Of a stretch of 64,000 nucleotides of DNA, positions 49,209-57,381 are shown one piece after another. Below the pieces are notes generated by a model. That model was not told the DNA's origin and did not search any database. It saw only the letters and a list, made by a program, of their open reading frames with translations. Origin of the DNA: Sphingomonas sp. HF-S4. GTDB taxonomy: Bacteria > Pseudomonadota > Alphaproteobacteria > Sphingomonadales > Sphingomonadaceae. Position numbers and translations under genes: made by a program. The stretch covers positions 3,038,001 to 3,102,000 of the forward strand of contig NZ_JAWJEJ010000001.1 in the NCBI RefSeq assembly GCF_032911445.1, read 5' to 3'. Position 1 is the stretch's first letter; every line of letters starts with the position of its first letter.

Positions 49209-49963
49209 GCGAACGGATTCTACACAGCCCGCTGGCGCTTGCCGGCGCGATGCTGGTGTCTGCGCTGCTCGGCGCGGGCGCGTTCGCGGGGTTGCTGAGC
49301 TGGATGCCGGGGCTCGCGGGGCCGGCGATCCGAGGGTATCTGCTCGAGCATCCCGAGGTGCTGCCCGAGGCGATGGACAAGCTGCGCGCGCGCGAGGATG
49401 CGCGCTACCAGCAGGCGCAGCAGGGCGCGCAGGCGGCGGTCCCCAAGCATCTCGCCGCGCTCCAGAAGCCCTATGCCGGCGCATGGGCAGGCAATCCCAA
49501 TGGCGACGTCACGGTCGTCGCGTTCATGGACTATGCCTGCGGCTATTGCCGCGCGAGCCTTGCCGGGATCGAGGAGCTGATCGCCAAGGATCCCGGCGTG
49601 CGCGTGGTCTATCGCGAATTCCCGGTGCTCGGGCCCGAGAGCGTCGTCGCCGCGCGGCTGGCGCTGGCCGCGGCCGAGCAGGGCAAGTTCCGCGCGTTCC
49701 ACGACGCGCTTTATGCTGCGGGCGGCCCCAATGCCGAGAACATCGCTGCCGCCGCGGACAAGGCCGGGCTCGACAAGGCGCTGGCGACCAAGGCGAGCCA
49801 GTCCAAGGCGGTAGAGGCGGAGATCGTCGCCAACCACAAGCTGGGCGAGGCGCTGGCGATGACCGGCACGCCGAGCTGGGTGGTCGGCGGAAAACTGCTT
49901 TACGGCGCGCGCGACTATGCCGGGCTGGCCGCCGCCGTCGCCGAGGCGCGGGCGGGAAAATAG
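49205..49963 (+). CDS. DsbA-family thiol-disulfide oxidoreductase
   Basis: A 252-aa periplasmic thioredoxin-fold protein. An N-terminal membrane anchor (LALAGAMLVSALLGAGAFAGLL) precedes a helical linker and the DsbA/ScsC-like domain (from about residue 95). The active site is CGYC (FMDYACGYCRASLAG) and the cis-Pro loop is in MTGTPSWVVGGK. Starts at GTG overlapping the protease stop, so the two envelope quality-control proteins are coupled. It may shuffle disulfides of the M48 substrates, an inference from the operon. Confidence 0.92.
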   Translation: MSERILHSPLALAGAMLVSALLGAGAFAGLLSWMPGLAGPAIRGYLLEHPEVLPEAMDKLRAREDARYQQAQQGAQAAVPKHLAALQKPYAGAWAGNPNGDVTVVAFMDYACGYCRASLAGIEELIAKDPGVRVVYREFPVLGPESVVAARLALAAAEQGKFRAFHDALYAAGGPNAENIAAAADKAGLDKALATKASQSKAVEAEIVANHKLGEALAMTGTPSWVVGGKLLYGARDYAGLAAAVAEARAGK

Positions 49964-49967
49964 CCTT

Positions 49968-50038
49968 CCGTTCGTTTCAAGCGACGTCGAGAAACGGATG
50001 CTAGAGACAGGCTTCTCGACTTCGCTCGAAGCAAACGG
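49968..50038. repeat. imperfect 26-bp inverted repeat (third palindromic family)
   Basis: The left arm (49968-49993) CCGTTCGTTTCAAGCGACGT... and the right arm (50013-50038) match in about 21 of 26 positions when folded; both contain GAGCGAAGTCGAGAA-like cores. This is the TTTCTCGACTTCGCTCGAA type of extragenic repeat, different from the others in the window. It lies downstream of the DsbA-like gene. Confidence 0.75.
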
Positions 50039-50066
50039 TGTTGAGGGCGTTCGCCCAATCGGACCA

Positions 50067-50090
50067 GGGCCGAAGAGGAATTTTCGGCCC
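50067..50090. terminator. hairpin downstream of the DsbA-like gene
   Basis: Perfect 8-bp arms GGGCCGAA/TTCGGCCC with an 8-base loop, followed by CGCTTGTT. It may end the M48-DsbA transcript, or insulate the ABC transporter genes 65 bp downstream. The T run is weak. Confidence 0.5.
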
Positions 50091-50154
50091 CGCTTGTTCC
50101 AGCGCAACCCCGACCCTACGTAACGGCTCCGTTCCGTTCTGGGGGCCATCCCGA

Positions 50155-51105
50155 ATGCCATCGATTTTGTCGCTTACCCAGGTAAGCAAGACCTATGCTT
50201 CCGGGCACAAGGCGCTCGACCATGTCGACCTCGAAATCCGCCGCGGCGAGATCTTCGCGCTGCTCGGGCCAAATGGCGCGGGCAAGACCTCGCTGATCAG
50301 CATCATCTGCGGAATCGTCACGCCGAGCTCGGGGACGATCCTGGTCGACGGACACGACGCGATCCGCCATCCGCGCCAGGCACGGTCGCTGATCGGGCTG
50401 GTGCCGCAGGAACTCTCGGTCGACATGTTCGAGACCGTTGCCGCGACGATGCGCTTCAGCCGCGGGCTGTTTGGCAAGGCGCCCGATCCCACGCACACCG
50501 AGCAGGTGCTGCGCGACCTCTCGCTGTGGGACAAGCGCAACTCCAAGATCATGGAATTGTCGGGGGGCATGAAGCGCCGCGTGCTCATCGCCAAGGCGCT
50601 GAGCCACGAGCCCGACATCCTGTTCCTCGACGAGCCCACTGCGGGCGTCGATGTGTCGCTGCGGCGCGACATGTGGACGATGATCGGCAAGCTGCGTGAG
50701 CGCGGCGTCACGATCATCCTCACCACCCACTATATCGAAGAGGCCGAGGAAATGGCCGATCGCGTGGGGGTGATCAACAAGGGACAGCTGCTCCTCGTCG
50801 AGGAAAAGGCCGCGCTGATGAAGAAGCTCGGCAAGCGCGAGATGGACCTGGCGCTGGTCGAGCCGCTTGCGCAAGTGCCCGCCGGGCTCGAGGAATGGCA
50901 CCTTACGCTGGCCGATGAAGGCCATCGGCTGCGCTACACCTTCGACGCGCAGGCCGAGCGCACCGGCATCCCCTCGCTGCTCCGGAAACTCGCCGAACTG
51001 GGGATCGGCTTCAAGGACCTCGACACCTCCAAGTCGAGCCTGGAAGACATCTTCGTCGATCTTGTCGAACACCGCGAAACCGCGAACCAGGGAGCCGCGG
51101 CATGA
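50155..51105 (+). CDS. ABC exporter ATP-binding protein
   Basis: A 316-aa ATPase of the ABC-2 (DrrA/YadG) class, energising the neighbouring permease. Walker [14 protein letters not shown]-loop [12 protein letters not shown], signature [15 protein letters not shown], Walker [15 protein letters not shown]-loop [19 protein letters not shown]-terminal helical extension of about 80 residues follows, as in this class. The ATG chosen avoids an upstream reading through the repeats. Its stop overlaps the permease ATG. Cargo unknown; efflux of a drug, lipid or polysaccharide are the usual options. Confidence 0.94.
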   Translation: MPSILSLTQVSKTYASGHKALDHVDLEIRRGEIFALLGPNGAGKTSLISIICGIVTPSSGTILVDGHDAIRHPRQARSLIGLVPQELSVDMFETVAATMRFSRGLFGKAPDPTHTEQVLRDLSLWDKRNSKIMELSGGMKRRVLIAKALSHEPDILFLDEPTAGVDVSLRRDMWTMIGKLRERGVTIILTTHYIEEAEEMADRVGVINKGQLLLVEEKAALMKKLGKREMDLALVEPLAQVPAGLEEWHLTLADEGHRLRYTFDAQAERTGIPSLLRKLAELGIGFKDLDTSKSSLEDIFVDLVEHRETANQGAAA

Positions 51106-51872
51106 CCGGCGTGAATTTCTACGGCATCTGGGCGATCTACCGGTTCGAGATGGCGCGGGCGCTGCGCACGCTCTGGCAGTCGGTCGCGACGCCGGTGATC
51201 ACCACGTCGCTTTATTTCATCGTGTTCGGCGCCGGCATCGGCAGCCAGATGCCAAGCTTCGATGGCGCTCAATATGGCAGCTTCATCGTGCCCGGCCTGA
51301 TGATGCTGACGCTGCTCACCCAGAGCGTGGCGAACGCCTCGATCGGCATCTACTTCCCCAAATTCACCGGCACGGTGTTCGAGCTGCTGTCGGCGCCGAT
51401 CTCGCCGTTCGAACTGGTGGTCGGCTATGTCGGCGCGGCGGCGACCAAATCGGTGGTGATCGGGCTGATCATCCTCGCCACGTCGATGCTGTTCACGCCG
51501 CTGCGCATCGAGCACCCGGCAGCGATGGTCGCGTTCCTGCTGCTCACGGCCATCACCTTCTCGATGTTCGGCTTCATCATCGGCGTCTGGGCCAAGGGGT
51601 TCGAGCAATTGAACTTCGTGCCGGCATTGCTGATCACGCCGCTCACCTTCCTGGGCGGCGCCTTCTACCCGATCAGCCGGCTGCCCGAGCCGTGGCAGAC
51701 GATCAGCATGTTCAATCCCGTCGTCTATCTGGTCAGCGGCTTCCGCTGGAGCTTCTTCGGCCGGAGCGATGTCGATATCGGGCTGAGCCTGGGGATGACC
51801 GCGCTGTTCCTGGCACTGTGCCTCGGGCTGATCGTCGCGATCTTCCGCACCGGCTATCGGCTCAAGAACTAG
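51102..51872 (+). CDS. ABC-2 type permease
   Basis: A 256-aa inner-membrane protein with six hydrophobic segments. It has the ABC-2 signature near the middle ([45 protein letters not shown]) and [17 protein letters not shown] at the end, the YadH class. It forms an export system with the ATPase that it overlaps by 4 bp. Cargo is unknown. Confidence 0.93.
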   Translation: MTGVNFYGIWAIYRFEMARALRTLWQSVATPVITTSLYFIVFGAGIGSQMPSFDGAQYGSFIVPGLMMLTLLTQSVANASIGIYFPKFTGTVFELLSAPISPFELVVGYVGAAATKSVVIGLIILATSMLFTPLRIEHPAAMVAFLLLTAITFSMFGFIIGVWAKGFEQLNFVPALLITPLTFLGGAFYPISRLPEPWQTISMFNPVVYLVSGFRWSFFGRSDVDIGLSLGMTALFLALCLGLIVAIFRTGYRLKN

Positions 51873-51876
51873 CCGG

Positions 51877-52341
51877 ATGGCGTGGCGGCCGATGCAGGCG
51901 GACGATCTCGCCGCGGTGGCGGTGATCTCCGACGCGGTGCACGGGCGCTACACCGAGCCGGTGGCGGTCTATGCCGAGCGCTTGGCGCTATATCCCGAGG
52001 GATGTCGGGTGCTGATCCAGGACGATCTGGCCGGCTACCTGATCGGCCATCCCTGGCATCGCGACAGCCCGCCCGCGCTTGGCGCGCTGCTCCACGCGCT
52101 GCCGGCCGACGCCGACAGCTATTATCTGCACGACATCGCGCTGCTGCCCTCGGCGCGCGGGAGCGGTGCAGGCCGGGCGGCGCTGGACCTGGTGATCGCC
52201 CAGGCCCGCACGCTCGGGCTCCCCGACATTACGCTGACCGCGGTGGGCGGTGCCGATCGCTTCTGGGCACGGCACGGTTTCGCTCAGGCCGGGCCCGGCT
52301 ACGACGCGGAATGCCACCTGATGCGGCGGGTGCTCGACTAG
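51877..52341 (+). CDS. GNAT family N-acetyltransferase
   Basis: A 154-aa acetyltransferase. The acetyl-CoA site RGSGAGRAALDLVIAQARTLG follows the strand YYLHDIALLPSA. The core also shows LIQDDLAGYLIGHPW and the C-terminal FWARHGFAQAGPGY. It begins 4 bp after the permease stop, so it may share that transcript. The substrate is not inferable. It converges on the ornithine cyclodeaminase gene, overlapping its stop. Confidence 0.9.
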   Translation: MAWRPMQADDLAAVAVISDAVHGRYTEPVAVYAERLALYPEGCRVLIQDDLAGYLIGHPWHRDSPPALGALLHALPADADSYYLHDIALLPSARGSGAGRAALDLVIAQARTLGLPDITLTAVGGADRFWARHGFAQAGPGYDAECHLMRRVLD

Positions 52342-53393
52342 CCCGCGACGAGCGTCATCCGCGGCCGGACCGGCTCGGCCTCGCGGCGCGCGATCATGCC
52401 ATAGAGGTCGCGCGGATCGGTCGGGCGCGCGAGAAGGTCGATCTCGCGGTGCAGCCCGAGCTCGGCGGTCGCGTCGTAGAGATAGCCCAGCGCCGAGAAA
52501 TCCTCGATCGCGAAGCCGACCGAATCGAACAGCGTGATCTCGTCGGGCGTGCGGCGCCCTTCGGCCTCGCCGGCGATCACCTGCCATAGCTCGGTCACGG
52601 GGAAGTCGGCCGGCATCTGCTGGATCTCGCCTTCGATGCGCGTCTGGGGCTCATATTCGACGAACACGCGCGAGCGCTCGAGGATCGCGCCCTGGAGCTC
52701 GGTCTTGCCCGGGCAGTCGCCGCCCACGGCGTTGATGTGGATGCCCGCGCCGACCATGTTGTCGGAAAGCACCGTCGCCAGCCGCTTGTCGGCGGTCACC
52801 GTGGTGACGATGTCGGCGCCCTCGATCGCTTCGCCGGCCGAAGCCGCGATGCGCACGCGGATGCCGCTGCCCTGCATGTTGGCGGCGAATTTCCGCGCTG
52901 CGGCGTCGTCGACGTCATAGGCCTGGATTTCCTGCACGCCCAGGATCGCCTTGAACGCGACGGCCTGGAACTCGGACTGCGCGCCGAGCCCGATCAGCGC
53001 CATCCGTCGCGGACTGGACCGCGCGAGATGGCGCGCCGCCAGTGCCGACATCGCCGCGGTGCGAAGCGCCGTGACCAGGGTCATCTCGGCGATCATCAGC
53101 GGATAGCCGGTCGCGACATCGGCCCAGATGCCGAAGCCGGTGACGGTCTGCAGCCCCTTGGCCTGGTTGGCGGGGTGGCCGTTGACGTACTTGCAGCCGA
53201 AATGCTCGGCATCGGCGATCGGCATCAGCTCGATCACGCCGTCGGGCGAATGCGCGGCGTAGCGCGGCGACTTGTCGAACTCCGCCCAGCGGCGGTAATC
53301 GGCCTCGATACGCGCTGCGAGATCGACGAGCACTGCCTCCAGCCCGCGTGCCGCGATCAGTTCCACCACATGATTGACTTCGACCAAACGCAT
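52338..53393 (-). CDS. ocd: ornithine cyclodeaminase
   Basis: NAD-dependent deamination of ornithine to proline, of the mu-crystallin superfamily, 351 aa. Landmarks: SPRYAAHSPDGVIELMPIADAEHFGCKYVNGHPANQAKGLQT, MTLVTALRTAAMSALAARHLA, MALIGLGAQSEFQAVAFKAI (NAD motif) and HINAVGGDCPGKTELQGAIL. The pattern favours ornithine cyclodeaminase over alanine dehydrogenase relatives. A strong GGAGG is five bases before the ATG. It is divergent from an Lrp-type regulator with 153 bp between, suggesting local control by amino acids. Confidence 0.9.
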   Translation of the reverse strand: MRLVEVNHVVELIAARGLEAVLVDLAARIEADYRRWAEFDKSPRYAAHSPDGVIELMPIADAEHFGCKYVNGHPANQAKGLQTVTGFGIWADVATGYPLMIAEMTLVTALRTAAMSALAARHLARSSPRRMALIGLGAQSEFQAVAFKAILGVQEIQAYDVDDAAARKFAANMQGSGIRVRIAASAGEAIEGADIVTTVTADKRLATVLSDNMVGAGIHINAVGGDCPGKTELQGAILERSRVFVEYEPQTRIEGEIQQMPADFPVTELWQVIAGEAEGRRTPDEITLFDSVGFAIEDFSALGYLYDATAELGLHREIDLLARPTDPRDLYGMIARREAEPVRPRMTLVAG

Positions 53394-53546
53394 GCTCGCC
53401 TCCACTGCTGGACGAATAATCGCGGCGTCGGCTTGCCAAGCGAAAGACCCGAAATGAAGAATTTTGCGGAGTTGAATAGACAAATTGCGAAGTCCGGTTA
53501 GGCGGTTTGTATTGTCTCGAAGCCCATAGCTGGGTATCGCGGTCGC

Positions 53547-53984
53547 ATGGCCGAGCAACCCCTCCTCGCGCTGGACGCGGTCGACCGTCGGCTGATCGCC
53601 GAGCTGCGCGCCAATGCCCGGAAACCCGTCTCGCAGATCGCGACGAGTATCGGCGTGTCGCGCGCGACCGCGGAGAAGCGCCTCGCGCGGCTGGTCGATG
53701 AGGGCGTGATCCTGGGCTTCACCGTCCGGGCACGGGAAGCCAATCCCAACACCGTCCGGGCGGTGATGCTGGTCGAAGTGGCCGGGCGATCGACCAGCGC
53801 GGTGATCCGCAGCCTCAAGGGGCTGCCGGAGTTGCACACGCTCCACACCACCAATGGCGGCTGGGACCTGGTCGCAGAGATCCGCGCCGAGAGCCTCGCC
53901 GATTTCGACCGCGTCCTGCGCGAAGTGCGCACGATCGACGGCGTGCTCAACAGCGAGACGAGCATCCTGCTGTCGTCGGTCTGA
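53547..53984 (+). CDS. Lrp/AsnC family transcriptional regulator
   Basis: A 145-aa regulator: N-terminal helix-turn-helix (LDAVDRRLIAELRANARKPVSQIATSIGVSRATAEKRLARLVDEGVILGFTVR) and a RAM/AsnC effector domain (AVMLVEVAGRSTSAVIRSLKGLPELHTLHTTNGGWDLVAEIRAESLADFDRVL). Binds an amino acid and likely controls the divergent ornithine cyclodeaminase. The shared intergenic region has two AATTTTGCGGAG/AAATTGCGAAG-like direct repeats (53460-53492) that could be operators. Confidence 0.92.
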   Translation: MAEQPLLALDAVDRRLIAELRANARKPVSQIATSIGVSRATAEKRLARLVDEGVILGFTVRAREANPNTVRAVMLVEVAGRSTSAVIRSLKGLPELHTLHTTNGGWDLVAEIRAESLADFDRVLREVRTIDGVLNSETSILLSSV

Positions 53985-54066
53985 GGCGATCGAAGTTCAG
54001 AAGCGCGGCTAGCGCCCCGTGCGACGGGTCGCCGAGTGACTGAGGCGTGGCAATTGAAGCCGGAAG

Positions 54067-54080
54067 TGATAGCGCTATCA
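54067..54080. promoter_or_regulatory. perfect TGATAGCGCTATCA palindrome upstream of maeB
   Basis: A 14-bp perfect palindrome with the central GC typical of LacI-family operators. It lies in the spacer and overlaps the -10 box of a candidate promoter (TTGAAG at 54054-54059, 16 bp, TATCAT at 54076-54081), 80 bp before the malic enzyme start. No LacI gene is in the window, so a distant repressor is implied. Confidence 0.6.
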
Positions 54081-54160
54081 TTCCGCTATGCGGTTGACGC
54101 TATTCCACATGTTGCCCCCCCCGTATGCCGCACCTAAAGGATGGAGATCAGGAGAGACGC

Positions 54161-56419
54161 ATGTCGGAAGAATCGAACGTCCAGTTTTCGGAGCGCGAGG
54201 CGCTTCTCTATCATTCCGAGGGACGGCCGGGGAAAATCGAGATCATCGCGTCGAAGCCGATGGCGACCCAGCGAGACCTGGCGCTGGCCTATTCGCCGGG
54301 CGTCGCGGTGCCGGTGCGCGCGATCGCCGAGGATCCGGCGCTTGCCTATGACTACACTGCCAAGGGCAATCTGGTTGCAGTCATCTCGAACGGTACCGCG
54401 ATCCTCGGGCTCGGCAATCTCGGCGCGCTGGCATCGAAGCCGGTGATGGAAGGCAAGTCGGTGCTGTTCAAGCGCTTCGCCGACGTCGATTCGATCGATA
54501 TCGAATTGAAGACCGAGGACGCCGACCGGCTGATCGACGCGATCGAGCTGATGGAGCCTAGCTTCGGGGGCATCAACCTAGAGGACATCAAGTCGCCCGA
54601 ATGCTTCGTGATCGAGCAGACTCTCCGGGAACGCATGAACATCCCGGTGTTCCATGACGATCAGCACGGCACCGCGATCATCGCTGCGGCGGGGCTGATC
54701 AACGCGCTCCACCTCACCGGGCGCCAATTCAAGACCACCCGGGTCGTGATGCTCGGTGCGGGCGCCGCGGCGATCGCGTGCGCCGAGCTGATCAAGGCGA
54801 TGGGGCTGCCGCACGACAATCTGCTGATGCTCGACCTCTCCGGCGTGATCTACCAGGGCCGGCAGGAGAGTATGAACCAGTGGAAGTCGGCGCATGCCGT
54901 CGCCACCGACAAGCGCACGCTCGCCGAGGCGTTGGACGGCGCGGACGTGTTCCTGGGGCTCGCCTCCGCCAATTCGCTGCCGCCCGAATTGCTCAAGACG
55001 ATGGCTCCGAACCCGATCATCTTCGCGATGGCCAATCCCGATCCCGAGATCAGCCCGCCGCTTGCCAAGGCGGCGCGGCCAGACGCGATCATCGCCACCG
55101 GACGCTCGGACTATCCGAACCAGGTCAACAACGTGCTCGGCTTCCCGTTCATCTTCCGCGGCGCGCTCGACGTTCGCGCGACGACGATCAACGACGCGAT
55201 GAAGATCGCCGCCGCCCGCGCGCTCGCCGAATTGGCGCGCCAGCAGGTGCCCGAGGAAGTCGCGGCCGCCTATGGCACGCAGCACAGTTTCGGCCCGGAT
55301 TACATCATCCCGGCGCCGTTCGATCCGCGGCTGATGGAGCTGGTCCCCGCCGCGGTGGCGCAGGCGGCGATGGATTCGGGGGTGGCGACCAAGCCGATCG
55401 TCGACATGGCAGCATATCGCCAGTCGCTCCGGGCACGCCTCAACCCGACCACGTCGGTGCTCAGCCTCGCGTACGAGGGCGCGCGGGCCAACCCCAAGCG
55501 GGTGATCTTCGCCGAGGGCGAAGAAGAAGTCGTGCTGCGCGCGGCGATCGCGTTCAAGGAGGGCGGGTACGGCACCCCGGTGCTGGTCGGGCGCGAATCG
55601 GTGCACGAGCGGCTCCAGAAGCTCGGCGCCAATCCGGACGATTTCGAGCTGCACAACAGCGTCAATTCGCCTTTGGTGCCCAAGATGGTCGAGTTCCTCT
55701 ACGGGCGGCTCCAGCGCCGCGGCTATCTGCGCCGCGACATCGAGCGGATCGTCAACCGCGACCGCAACATCTTCGGCGCGCTGCTGCTCCAGCTCGGCGA
55801 GGCCGATGCGATGATCACCGGCGTGACGCGCACCTATGCCGAGACGATGCGCCAGATCAAACGCGTGATCGATTACGAGGAAGGGCGGACGGCGTTCGGC
55901 ATCCATGTGCTGGTCGGCCAGTCGCACACCGTGTTCATCGCCGACACGACCGTCAACGAGCGGCCTACCGCCGACGAACTCGCCGCGATCGCCGAGGGCA
56001 CCGCGCAGGTCGCGCGGCGGATGGGGCACGAGCCGCGCGTCGCGTTCCTCAGCTATTCGAACTTCGGGAACCCCGAGGGACGTTGGCTCGACAATGTCCG
56101 CGGCGCGATCAAGCTGCTCGACGAGCGCTCGGTGGAATTCGAATATGAAGGCGAGATGTCGCCCGACGTTGCGCTCAATCCGCGCCAGATGGCGAAGTAC
56201 CCGTTCGCGCGGCTCTCGGGCCCGGCGAACGTGCTGATCATGCCGGGGCTCCAGTCGGCCAACATCTCGGCCAAGCTGCTCCGCGAGCTGGGCGGCGATT
56301 CGATGATCGGGCCGATGCTGATCGGGATGGAGAAGCCGGTCCAGATCGCGCCGATGACCGCGACCGCGAGCGAGCTGGTGACGCTGGCGGTGCTGGCTGC
56401 GGGCGGAATTGCGCGGTGA
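54161..56419 (+). CDS. maeB: NADP-dependent malic enzyme with phosphotransacetylase domain
   Basis: Decarboxylates malate to pyruvate and gives NADPH. The 752-aa protein has the malic enzyme domain (1-430) with [33 protein letters not shown] and the Rossmann [17 protein letters not shown]. The C-terminal region (about 440-750) is a phosphate acetyltransferase-like domain ([71 protein letters not shown]). This domain regulates the enzyme allosterically by acetyl-CoA in relatives. The ATG has GGAGAG at five bases. The hairpin terminator follows. Confidence 0.95.
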   Translation: MSEESNVQFSEREALLYHSEGRPGKIEIIASKPMATQRDLALAYSPGVAVPVRAIAEDPALAYDYTAKGNLVAVISNGTAILGLGNLGALASKPVMEGKSVLFKRFADVDSIDIELKTEDADRLIDAIELMEPSFGGINLEDIKSPECFVIEQTLRERMNIPVFHDDQHGTAIIAAAGLINALHLTGRQFKTTRVVMLGAGAAAIACAELIKAMGLPHDNLLMLDLSGVIYQGRQESMNQWKSAHAVATDKRTLAEALDGADVFLGLASANSLPPELLKTMAPNPIIFAMANPDPEISPPLAKAARPDAIIATGRSDYPNQVNNVLGFPFIFRGALDVRATTINDAMKIAAARALAELARQQVPEEVAAAYGTQHSFGPDYIIPAPFDPRLMELVPAAVAQAAMDSGVATKPIVDMAAYRQSLRARLNPTTSVLSLAYEGARANPKRVIFAEGEEEVVLRAAIAFKEGGYGTPVLVGRESVHERLQKLGANPDDFELHNSVNSPLVPKMVEFLYGRLQRRGYLRRDIERIVNRDRNIFGALLLQLGEADAMITGVTRTYAETMRQIKRVIDYEEGRTAFGIHVLVGQSHTVFIADTTVNERPTADELAAIAEGTAQVARRMGHEPRVAFLSYSNFGNPEGRWLDNVRGAIKLLDERSVEFEYEGEMSPDVALNPRQMAKYPFARLSGPANVLIMPGLQSANISAKLLRELGGDSMIGPMLIGMEKPVQIAPMTATASELVTLAVLAAGGIAR

Positions 56420-56496
56420 ACGCAATTCTTCCCGAGCAGACCTCGAGAAGGACACCGGAAAAATTCGACTACATCAGCCGCACCTGCGCATCCGAT

Positions 56497-56538
56497 GGTG
56501 TCAGGAGCGCAAGCGTCACGCCCCCTCCTGACGCCTTT
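56497..56538 (+). terminator. intrinsic terminator after maeB
   Basis: Hairpin arms GGTGTCAGGAG (56497-56507) and CTCCTGACGCC (56525-56535), one mismatch, with a long loop and TTT. It ends the maeB transcript about 80 bp after the stop. Confidence 0.7.
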
Positions 56539-56607
56539 CGAATCTCTTAAAGCACTGCAAGTATTTTAACGGAACCGCCAGCCAACCGGCTGATTTTGCG
56601 GCCTCTC

Positions 56608-56613
56608 TATAAT
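56608..56613 (+). promoter_or_regulatory. TATAAT -10-like box upstream of the exported hypothetical
   Basis: A consensus TATAAT in a GC-rich region, 52 bp before the start of the hypothetical protein. No good -35 at 16-18 bp is visible, so this is a weak promoter call. Confidence 0.35.
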
Positions 56614-56664
56614 GAAGGAGCGGCCCATGCGTGACTTTCCACGCGCTCCGCCAGGGTGGTTCCG

Positions 56665-57327
56665 ATGCAGCTTTCCGCGCGAGTCTTTTCGTCCCTTTGC
56701 GGCCTGGTCCTGGCCGCATCGCCCGCCGCCGCACAGTTTCGCGACGCGCCGCCGACACCCCCCGCGGGGGCCGCGCCCAACCAGATGATCCCGTCGCGCG
56801 ATACGCTGGGCCGCTATGCCACGCCCAATCGCGACCTCGGCCGCGATGAGGCCAGCTGGCACGTCCGCGCTGCGCTCAACGTCGCCGCGCTCGGCTGCCG
56901 CGATGCTGCCGAGGCCGCGACCGTCGCTGCGTACAACCGGCTGCTGCGCGACCAGCGCGAGCCGCTCGCGGCGGCCGACACTGGGGTGAAGGCCCTGTAC
57001 CGCGCACGCCACAGCGCGGAGTGGGAAGATGCCCACGACCGCCAGATGACGCGGGTCTATAATTTCTTCGCGCAGCCGACCGGGCACGACGCGTTCTGCC
57101 AGTCGGCGCGCGAAGTGCTCGCCCGCGCCGCGACGGTGAACGCGATCCAGTTCGCCGATTTCGCCGCCGAGTCACTACCGCTGCTCGAAGCGCCGTTCAC
57201 CGATTTCTATCGCGCTTACGAAACCTATCGCGTCGAATATGCCGCATGGCAGCGCGGCGATCGTGCGCCGGTGCAGGTCGCATCGGCCGCACCGGCGTCG
57301 CAGGAGCTGCGCGCGCTGGTTCCGTAA
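56665..57327 (+). CDS. exported protein of unknown function
   Basis: A 220-aa protein with a signal peptide (MQLSARVFSSLCGLVLAASPAAAQ, AQF near the cleavage). The mature part is helical with a conserved-looking core HVRAALNVAALGCRDAAEAATVAAYNRLLRDQREPLAAADTGVKALYRA, ending with FYRAYETYRVEYAAWQRGD. Two cysteines (GCRDA, AFCQS) could form a disulfide. An unrecognised family. It lies 55 bp upstream of ptsP in the same direction, which suggests an operon, but the role is unknown. Confidence 0.72.
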   Translation: MQLSARVFSSLCGLVLAASPAAAQFRDAPPTPPAGAAPNQMIPSRDTLGRYATPNRDLGRDEASWHVRAALNVAALGCRDAAEAATVAAYNRLLRDQREPLAAADTGVKALYRARHSAEWEDAHDRQMTRVYNFFAQPTGHDAFCQSAREVLARAATVNAIQFADFAAESLPLLEAPFTDFYRAYETYRVEYAAWQRGDRAPVQVASAAPASQELRALVP

Positions 57328-57381
57328 CGATTGCCCCCAGGGGCAATGGCGCGGGCGCGCGCAATCTGTTAGCGCGAGGGC

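Noticed and set aside
50038..50154. N-terminal extension of the ABC ATPase to an upstream ATG
   Set aside because: The extension would run through an extragenic repeat and hairpin, and the resulting residues lack any ABC family resemblance. The ATG at 50155 gives a standard N terminus.
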